From contig JAKOVF010000086.1 in NCBI GenBank assembly GCA_029782225.1, forward strand, positions 1 to 35,623: DNA of 35,623 nucleotides. Direction: 5' to 3'. Below, piece after piece: positions 31,042 through 35,623 of the stretch. The DNA is from Chloroflexota bacterium. Its GTDB lineage: Bacteria; Chloroflexota; Anaerolineae; Anaerolineales; Villigracilaceae. The notes under the pieces are model-generated. The model was not told the DNA's origin. It saw only the letters and a list, made by a program, of their open reading frames with translations, and did no database searches. Both the position numbers and the translations under genes were made by a program. Each line of letters begins with the position of its first letter. The first letter of the stretch is position 1.

Positions 31042-31070
31042 CAAAGACGGCCCTTTCGGACCGTCTTTTT
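31042..31070 (-). terminator. Terminator after rplL
   Basis: AAAGACGG / CCGTCTTT stem with GC-rich loop and T-runs on both strands. It lies about 80 bases after the rplL stop. Its left arm and loop (AAAGACGGCCCTTT) match the terminator at 24389. Confidence 0.75.
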
Positions 31071-31152
31071 TACCGCCTGCAAGGCTTCAGAAGTCTTCCG
31101 GTGCGCTTTCTACACGCACCCAAATCGGCTTCTGAGATTTATTGTTCTTGAA

Positions 31153-31530
31153 TTACTCGACGACAATGTTCGCGCCAGCTTCTTCGAGCTTCTTCTTGGC
31201 ATCCATGGCGGCATCCTTGCCCACCGCGGAAAGCACCTTGCCGCCGGCGGTTTCGGCCAATGTCTTGGCTTCGCCGAGGCCCAGGCTTGTGAGCTGACGG
31301 ATGACTTTGATCACGTCAATCTTCTTCGCACCGGGATCCTTGATCACGACATCGAATTCAGTCTTCTCTTCGACGGGTTCAGCCGCGACAGCGGGGCCAG
31401 CTGCAGCCGCCATAGCGACAGGAGCGGCGGCGGAAACGCCCCACTTCTCTTCGAGTTTCTTCACGAGTTCAGCCGCCTCCAGGACGGACAGGGTGGAAAG
31501 TTCTTCCACGATTTTATCGAGCTCAGGCAT
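31153..31530 (-). CDS. rplL: 50S ribosomal protein L7/L12
   Basis: A 125-residue L7/L12. N-terminal dimerisation helices ([29 protein letters not shown]) are followed by an Ala/Val-rich hinge (about 35-55) and the C-terminal factor-binding domain ([36 protein letters not shown]). Length is normal. AGGAG precedes the ATG. It is the last gene of the L11 cluster; rpoB, its usual neighbour in many bacteria, does not follow. Confidence 0.97.
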   Translation of the reverse strand: MPELDKIVEELSTLSVLEAAELVKKLEEKWGVSAAAPVAMAAAAGPAVAAEPVEEKTEFDVVIKDPGAKKIDVIKVIRQLTSLGLGEAKTLAETAGGKVLSAVGKDAAMDAKKKLEEAGANIVVE

Positions 31531-31576
31531 TGTTTAGTACTCCTAACTTTCTTTAGAAAGATATTTTTGAATTATG

Positions 31577-31604
31577 TTCGGACGACTCTATGTAGTCGCC
31601 CGAA
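31577..31604 (-). promoter_or_regulatory. Hairpin between rplJ and rplL
   Basis: The stem TTCGGGCGACT / AGTCGTCCGAA (one G-T pair; read on the minus strand) has a 6-base loop and no T-run. It could tune the higher expression of L7/L12 or mark an RNA processing site. Confidence 0.5.
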
Positions 31605-31610
31605 GGAATA

Positions 31611-32141
31611 TTAAGCCGTAGCAGAAGCTTTCTCAGAGAAAGCTTTGACGACAGCGGCCAAACCACGCGCGGGTTCGGCAATCGTGCGGACAAGTTTGCT
31701 GGCAGGAGCCTGCAAAACGCCGAGCAACTGGGCACGCATAACGGGCAGCGGCGGCATATCAGCCAGCGACTTCACTTGAGCGGCATTCAAAGTTCTTCCG
31801 CTCATGACCCCGCCCTTCACCTTGACGAACTCATTGCCTTTTGTTGCATCGGTCAATGCTTTCGCGACGGCAGCGGGATCAGTGAACGCGAATGAAACAG
31901 CGGTGCTTTTCACGAGGTATTCCTCGGGAAGCGCCACGCCATTATCTTTGAAGGCGCGGCGGACCAGCGTGTTCTTTACAACGTGGAATTCACCACCAGC
32001 CTCACGGATCTTGCCGCGAATACCATCCATCATCTTCATGGTAGCACCGGTATATTCCACGAGGATCACGGCCTCGCTGCGATTAAGCCAGTCCTTGTAC
32101 AAAGACAGGACTTCTTCCTTGCGTTCCTTGGAAATTGCCAA
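31611..32141 (-). CDS. rplJ: 50S ribosomal protein L10
   Basis: A 176-residue L10 (ISKERKEEVLSLYKDWLNRSEAVILVEYTG...; C-terminal helices for L7/L12 binding). The frame is open to an ATG at 32162, but that ATG belongs to the ribosome site AAAGGAGGTGAAG. The true start is the TTG at 32141, giving the standard MAISKE beginning. It is preceded by an L10-type leader and co-transcribed with rplL. Confidence 0.95.
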   Translation of the reverse strand: MAISKERKEEVLSLYKDWLNRSEAVILVEYTGATMKMMDGIRGKIREAGGEFHVVKNTLVRRAFKDNGVALPEEYLVKSTAVSFAFTDPAAVAKALTDATKGNEFVKVKGGVMSGRTLNAAQVKSLADMPPLPVMRAQLLGVLQAPASKLVRTIAEPARGLAAVVKAFSEKASATA

Positions 32142-32164
32142 AGGGACTTCACCTCCTTTCAATC

Positions 32165-32300
32165 AAAAAGTCTTTGCCACTTTTACAGGCAAAGACTTTT
32201 CGCAAGTCCCCTTTAGAGGGAAGTCAGCACACGCGTGCTGAGAAATTGCTAGCAGTCCTCACCTGAGCAGGATATTAAGTCCCTTTTGAGGGGGACACCC
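32165..32300 (-). ncRNA. L10 leader (rplJ 5' regulatory RNA) with terminator-like hairpin
   Basis: The rplA-rplJ gap contains GCTCAGGTGAGGACTGC, resembling the conserved kinked stem of the L10(L12)4-binding leader. It ends in a strong hairpin, AAAGTCTTTGCC / GGCAAAGACTTTTT (32165-32200), whose T-run lies just before the rplJ ribosome site. This suggests L10 feedback combined with attenuation. Assignment is by eye; the exact 5' limit is uncertain. Confidence 0.65.
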
Positions 32301-32343
32301 GCCTTCATCGGCGAAGTGGCTTATGTAGATAACGAGTATTATA

Positions 32344-33063
32344 CTACTCGGTCACCTCAAGACCCTGGGCCTCATTCGGATCAACTTTGATTCCAGGGCC
32401 CATGGTTGTGGTTACTGTAATGTGTTTGATGTAGCCGCCTTTTGCTCCAGCAGGGCGAGCTTTCTGAATGGCATGCATCAAAGCAGCGAAATTATCATAT
32501 AGTTTATCAGCCGTAAAAGAAGCCTTGCCAATCGAAACGTGAATGTTAGCGGTCTTGTCGAGACGGAACTCAACGCGGCCAGCTTTCGCCTCGCGGATCG
32601 CGCGCTCGATATCCTGTGCCGGGACGACAGTCCCAGCCTTCGGGTTCGGCATTAAACCACGCGGACCAAGCACGCGTCCCAGGCGACCGACCCTGCCCAT
32701 CGCATCCGGCGTAGCAATTGCCACGTCGAAGTCCAACATACCGCCTTCGATCTTCTTCAGGGTCTCATCATCATCTGCAACGAGATCAGCGCCGGCCGCA
32801 CGAGCCGCCGCTGCGCCTTCGCCCTGAGCAAAGACCAGCACGCGCACAGTCTTGCCCAGACCGTGCGGGAGCACAACCACATCGCGCACTTGCTGATCCG
32901 CCTGACGCGGATCCAGGGCAGTGCGCAGATGAACCTCAACCGTTCCGTCAAACTTGGTGATATTGGTTTCCTTCGCGAGCGCGACTGCTTCCTTCGAAGA
33001 ATAGATTTTGTCTATATCAACTTTTGCAAGCGCTGCGTTGTATTTCTTACCGTGTTTAGCCAT
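32344..33063 (-). CDS. rplA: 50S ribosomal protein L1
   Basis: A 239-residue L1 with the conserved features: [20 protein letters not shown] at the N terminus, [56 protein letters not shown] and ending [21 protein letters not shown] precedes the ATG. A GTGGGAGGGTCA...TGACCC...CCAC leader directly abuts this ribosome site. Confidence 0.97.
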   Translation of the reverse strand: MAKHGKKYNAALAKVDIDKIYSSKEAVALAKETNITKFDGTVEVHLRTALDPRQADQQVRDVVVLPHGLGKTVRVLVFAQGEGAAAARAAGADLVADDDETLKKIEGGMLDFDVAIATPDAMGRVGRLGRVLGPRGLMPNPKAGTVVPAQDIERAIREAKAGRVEFRLDKTANIHVSIGKASFTADKLYDNFAALMHAIQKARPAGAKGGYIKHITVTTTMGPGIKVDPNEAQGLEVTE

Positions 33064-33073
33064 TTTTACCTCC

Positions 33074-33152
33074 GTGGTGCAAGCGGGTCATAGCTGGTTG
33101 AGTAGGTCAGGCGTTATTCCCGACCGTATCAAAACCAAAGTGACCCTCCCAC
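33074..33152 (-). promoter_or_regulatory. Putative L1-binding leader upstream of rplA
   Basis: On the minus strand GTGG-GA-GGGTCA (33152-33141) pairs with TGACCC-GCTTGCA-CCAC (33090-33074). The closing CCAC lies directly against the rplA ribosome site. The same asymmetric internal loop occurs in the leader of rplK (33622-33656). It fits the type of mRNA site bound by L1 for feedback. Confidence 0.65.
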
Positions 33153-33156
33153 AATA

Positions 33157-33582
33157 TTAATCGGTCACCGTGATGCCCATTGAACGGGCGGTGCCTTCGA
33201 CTTGTTTCATCGCGCCCTCGAGATCGATCGCGTTGAGGTCTTTCATCTTCAACTCCGCGATCTCCCTTACCTGCTGGCGTGTCACCTTACCAACCTTGTC
33301 CTTGTTCGGAACGCCGGAACCCTTTTCTACTTTCGCAGCCTTGCGCAGCAAAACGGCCGCAGGCGGGGTCTTCAACACAAACGTGAACGAACCGTCGGTG
33401 TACACCGTGATCTCGGCAGGGAGCACTTCGCCCGGGCGATTCGACGTGCGGGCATTATATTCCTTGCAGAACGCCATGATGTTGATGCCATGACCGGCCA
33501 GTGCAGGGCCGATCGGGGGTGCAGGATTGGCTTTTCCAGCCTCAATCTGCAGACGAACAATTGCTTTGAACTTCTTTGCCAT
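33157..33582 (-). CDS. rplK: 50S ribosomal protein L11
   Basis: A 141-residue L11: N-terminal domain [31 protein letters not shown] and C-terminal RNA-binding domain with [23 protein letters not shown]...GTARSMGI. Length and motifs are standard. AAAGGAG precedes the ATG. Confidence 0.98.
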   Translation of the reverse strand: MAKKFKAIVRLQIEAGKANPAPPIGPALAGHGINIMAFCKEYNARTSNRPGEVLPAEITVYTDGSFTFVLKTPPAAVLLRKAAKVEKGSGVPNKDKVGKVTRQQVREIAELKMKDLNAIDLEGAMKQVEGTARSMGITVTD

Positions 33583-33621
33583 TTTTACTCCTTTGCCTGC
33601 ACCTGTGACACAGGAACAGGT

Positions 33622-33656
33622 GTGGTTTTAACGGGTCATTAGGGTGACCCTCCCAC
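33622..33656 (-). promoter_or_regulatory. Putative L1-binding leader upstream of rplK
   Basis: On the minus strand GTGG-GA-GGGTCA-CCCTAA-TGACCC-GTTAAAA-CCAC forms a compact stem with an asymmetric loop. It is followed by a second hairpin (CACCTGT / ACAGGTG, about 33600-33622) before the ribosome site. It repeats the element in front of rplA. Confidence 0.65.
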
Positions 33657-33701
33657 CGCATCAGGCCGGACTTTCGGCCTGCTACCGTTTCATTAGTTTT
33701 A

Positions 33702-34388
33702 TTACGCCTTTTCCACCTGCAGGAAATCCAACTCCACAGGCGTTTCGCGGCCAAAGAACGAAACCATCACACGGACCTTGGTGCGCTCCATGTCAATCTC
33801 GGAAACCACGCCGCGGAAATCATTGAACGGACCATCCACAATGCGGACACGCTCACCCACTTTGAACGTGACTTTGACCGTGGGTGCCTCGGCTTCCATG
33901 CGCTTGACGATCTGGGAGACTTCCTCGGGACGCAATGGGGTCGGCGTATTCCCCATGCCGACGAAGCCGGTCACACCCGGGGTATTGCGCACTACATACC
34001 AGGACTCTTCACTGATCAGCATATTGACCAGTACATAGCCCGGGAAGATATGGCGTTCCACCGTGCGGCGCTTCCCATCTTTGACTTCGATCTCTTCCTG
34101 TGTGGGAATGACAACATCAAAGATCTTGTCTTTCATGCCCATCGTCTCAATGCGCTGCTCGAGATTATGCCGCACCTTGTTCTCGTAGCCCGAGTAACAA
34201 TGGATCACATACCAGGCCGGACCTTCTACAGGCGCTTCAACGGGAGGCAGATCAGCAGGGATCTTCTCTACGGGCGCGGCAGGCTTGGGGTCCGAGGATG
34301 CTGCGATCTCCGCAGGAGTGGGTTGCTCCTCGGCCTGTTCGTTCATCGCTTCCTCTTCGAATTGTTCTTGCGGTTCCTGCGCGTCCAT
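33702..34388 (-). CDS. nusG: Transcription termination/antitermination protein NusG
   Basis: A 228-residue NusG. The NGN domain starts at about residue 58 (AWYVIHCYSGYENKVRHNLEQRI...PGYVLVNMLISEESWYVVRNTPGVTGFVG) and the KOW domain lies at about 172-226 (VGERVRIVDGPFNDFRGVVSEID). The first 57 residues are an unusual acidic, Pro/Ala-rich extension rich in Glu and Gln, probably disordered. GGAG precedes the ATG. It is 20 bases downstream of secE. Confidence 0.96.
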   Translation of the reverse strand: MDAQEPQEQFEEEAMNEQAEEQPTPAEIAASSDPKPAAPVEKIPADLPPVEAPVEGPAWYVIHCYSGYENKVRHNLEQRIETMGMKDKIFDVVIPTQEEIEVKDGKRRTVERHIFPGYVLVNMLISEESWYVVRNTPGVTGFVGMGNTPTPLRPEEVSQIVKRMEAEAPTVKVTFKVGERVRIVDGPFNDFRGVVSEIDMERTKVRVMVSFFGRETPVELDFLQVEKA

Positions 34389-34408
34389 TACATCTCCAGA
34401 TCAGCTCA

Positions 34409-34627
34409 TTAGATATTGAGCACCAAACTTAGCAATCCGTGAGCAAGCGCATCAATGCTTGCCAGGAAGATTCCGACCACCACCATCACGAGCAGCACAA
34501 GACCGGTCAGGCGCAAGGCTTCGGGCCGTGTCGGCCAGGTCACTTTCTTCAGCTCGCCAGTTGTCTCCCGAAAGTAGCGCTGGATGGCGTTTTCGCTTCT
34601 TCGGCTTTTCTTATCCTTCTCAGCCAA
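34409..34627 (-). CDS. secE: Preprotein translocase subunit SecE
   Basis: A 72-residue SecE with a basic N-terminal region, the conserved amphipathic segment YFRETTGELKKVTWPTRPEA and one C-terminal membrane helix (about 43-65). It starts with TTG at 34627, supported by AGGAG 8 bases upstream. It lies between tRNA-Trp and nusG, the standard order. Confidence 0.95.
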   Translation of the reverse strand: MAEKDKKSRRSENAIQRYFRETTGELKKVTWPTRPEALRLTGLVLLVMVVVGIFLASIDALAHGLLSLVLNI

Positions 34628-34657
34628 GATGTTTCTCCTACTTCATTTTACGGCCAA

Positions 34658-34684
34658 AACGCCGCCAGTGAGATAAGCGGCGTT
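34658..34684 (-). terminator. Hairpin between tRNA-Trp and secE
   Basis: The stem AACGCCGC / GCGGCGTT is followed by TT on the minus strand. It may be a weak terminator or processing hairpin that lets part of the tRNA transcript continue into secE. Confidence 0.5.
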
Positions 34685-34692
34685 GCCTCAGG

Positions 34693-34765
34693 CAGGCCAG
34701 GCAGGAATCGAACCCACAACCGCTCGTTTTGGAGACGAGTGCTCTACCAATTGAGCTACTGGCCT
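34693..34765 (-). tRNA. trnW: tRNA-Trp (anticodon CCA)
   Basis: A full cloverleaf can be drawn: acceptor AGGCCAG / CTGGCCT, D-arm AGCTCAATTGGTAGAGC(A), anticodon stem CTCGT / ACGAG with loop CTCCAAA (anticodon CCA), and T-arm with GGTTCGATTCC. The discriminator base is G and the 3' CCA is not encoded. It lies between rpmG and secE. Confidence 0.95.
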
Positions 34766-34841
34766 AGGAAGGTTTCAGGTTTTCAGTATCAGGCTTCAGC
34801 TTTTGACCTGATGCCTGACACTGAGAGCCTGGCACCTTTTG

Positions 34842-35012
34842 TTACTTCGTCTCGCGATGCAGTGTATGTTTCTTGCAGCGCGGGCAGTATTTGTTAAACT
34901 CCAACCGGTTCGGATCGTTGCGGCGATTCTTCTCGGTGGTGTAATTCCGCTCTTTGCAGTCACTGCATTGAAGCGTGATGACCGGGCGGACATCTTTCTT
35001 CTTGGAAGCCAT
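34842..35012 (-). CDS. rpmG: 50S ribosomal protein L33
   Basis: A 56-residue L33 of the zinc-binding type, reading [16 protein letters not shown] and then [20 protein letters not shown], with CSDC and CPRC pairs and ending HTLHRETK. It is short, but the match is unambiguous. The ribosome site is weak. It lies between tuf and tRNA-Trp, a common bacterial order. Confidence 0.95.
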   Translation of the reverse strand: MASKKKDVRPVITLQCSDCKERNYTTEKNRRNDPNRLEFNKYCPRCKKHTLHRETK

Positions 35013-35046
35013 TCTAACGTACCAACTTTCTTCTTTATGTTATCTG

Positions 35047-35225
35047 TGTCACCCTGAGCGTCAGCGAAGGGTCTCTTACATACAACACAGGAGATTCTTC
35101 GCTGCGCTCACATCGTCCCGACACCGTACCCCGTTCGGGCCGACAGCCTACGGGGCGACACCTGCCCCGAACCGCAGGTGCGGGGAACGGCCTGCGCTCG
35201 GTGCGTGTCCTTCGGGAGAATGACA
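35047..35225. repeat. GTCACCCTGAGCG...GAATGACA palindromic repeat between tuf and rpmG
   Basis: TGTCACCCTGAGCG and AGCGAAGGGTCTC face GAGATTCTTCGCTGCGCTC and TTCGGGAGAATGACA, with an extra GC-rich hairpin cluster (CCCGTTCGGG, TGCCCCGAACCGCAGGTGCGGGG) inside. It is a second family of dispersed intergenic repeats, different in sequence from the GTCATTGCGAGG family. Confidence 0.7.
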
Positions 35226-35235
35226 TGCACTAATT

Positions 35236-35623
35236 TTATTCCAAAATCTTGGTGACGACGCCGGCACCGACGGTCAGGCCACCTTCACGGATGGCGAACT
35301 TCGAGCCTTGCTCCAACGCCACCGGCACAATCAACTGCACCGTCAAATTGACATCATCCCCAGGCATCACCATCTCCACCCCTTCCGGCAGGGTGATGTC
35401 ACCCGTCACATCCATCGTGCGAATGTAGAACTGCGGCCGATAGCCCGTGAAGAACGCCTTGTGCCGCCCGCCCTCTTCCTTCTTCAGCACATACACCTGC
35501 GCCAGAAACTTCTTGTGCGGCGTGATCGAACCCGGCTTGGCGATCACCTGCCCCCGCTCCACATCCTCCCGCTCGATGCCGCGCAAGAGCAAGCCAACAT
35601 TGTCGCCAGCCATGCCTTCATCC
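35236..35623 (-). CDS. tuf: Elongation factor Tu, C-terminal part (runs off the window)
   Basis: The last 129 or so residues of EF-Tu: [68 protein letters not shown], ending [12 protein letters not shown]. This covers the end of domain 2 and all of domain 3. The 5' part lies beyond the right edge. It is the first gene seen of the tuf-rpmG-trnW-secE-nusG-rplKAJL cluster. Confidence 0.97.
   Translation of the reverse strand, partial: DEGMAGDNVGLLLRGIEREDVERGQVIAKPGSITPHKKFLAQVYVLKKEEGGRHKAFFTGYRPQFYIRTMDVTGDITLPEGVEMVMPGDDVNLTVQLIVPVALEQGSKFAIREGGLTVGAGVVTKILE

Noticed and set aside
30934..31044. Extension of the GntR-E1 protein to 31044
   Set aside because: It would run through the promoter and operator and adds no recognisable sequence; the ATG at 30933 has a ribosome site.
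32142..32162. ATG at 32162 as the rplJ start
   Set aside because: The ATG lies within the ribosome-binding leader (AAAGGAGGTGAAG); the TTG at 32141 yields the standard L10 N terminus.
35047..35225. tuf-rpmG gap as a structured RNA gene
   Set aside because: The sequence is a dispersed palindromic repeat with nested GC-rich hairpins and has no promoter I can see.
1..35623. CRISPR array
   Set aside because: No regularly spaced direct repeats of 20-40 bases were seen; all repeats here are inverted and dispersed.

Overview
The window looks like chromosomal DNA from a member of the Chloroflexota, probably class Anaerolineae. This is inferred from gene content and style: fused E1 alpha-beta dehydrogenase, proline/threonine-rich membrane anchors on TPR, SH3 and kinase proteins, a Gram-positive-like SOS box, zinc-type L28 and L33, and many short palindromic repeats. 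No rRNA is present to confirm it. There is no CRISPR array and no prophage. The only transposon trace is the end of an IS1-type element at the left edge. No gene-free stretch exceeds about 225 bases; most gaps hold hairpins, repeats or promoters.

Layout. 1-3.2 kb: IS1 remnant, dienelactone-hydrolase-like enzyme (-), polytopic membrane protein (+). 3.2-8.2 kb (-): E1 alpha/beta fusion, E2 acyltransferase, SAM methyltransferase, ICMT/PEMT-like methyltransferase. 8.3-12.8 kb: aminotransferase and CPBP protease (+), DegV/FakB (-), PadR regulator with its membrane partner (+). 13.0-17.5 kb: fakA and asp23 (-), rpmB (+), rpe and a Ser/Thr kinase (-), a neighbourhood also known from Firmicutes. 17.6-19.5 kb (+): lipid-kinase-like protein, SH3 protein, DUF971 protein. 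19.5-23.5 kb (-): small membrane protein, then an operon of flavin reductase, formyltransferase, AMMECR1 and TPR genes. 23.6-24.3 kb (+): lexA with its own SOS box.

The most striking region is 24.4-31.0 kb (-): a seven-gene operon that appears to be a complete eukaryote-like ubiquitin-type conjugation pathway. In transcription order it encodes an E1-like activating enzyme fused to a GntR-type DNA-binding domain, a membrane-anchored RING-like protein (candidate E3), a ubiquitin-like domain fused to an E2, a second free ubiquitin-like protein, a JAB/MPN metalloprotease (candidate deconjugase), a membrane FHA-like protein and a secreted/anchored VWA protein. A strong promoter precedes it, with a FadR/GntR-type palindrome at the predicted transcription start, so the E1 fusion may control its own operon.

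31.1-35.6 kb (-): the translation/transcription cluster tuf (partial), rpmG, tRNA-Trp, secE, nusG, rplK, rplA, rplJ, rplL, with two matching L1-type leaders and an L10 leader carrying a terminator-like hairpin. rpoBC does not follow rplL; the ubiquitin-like operon does.
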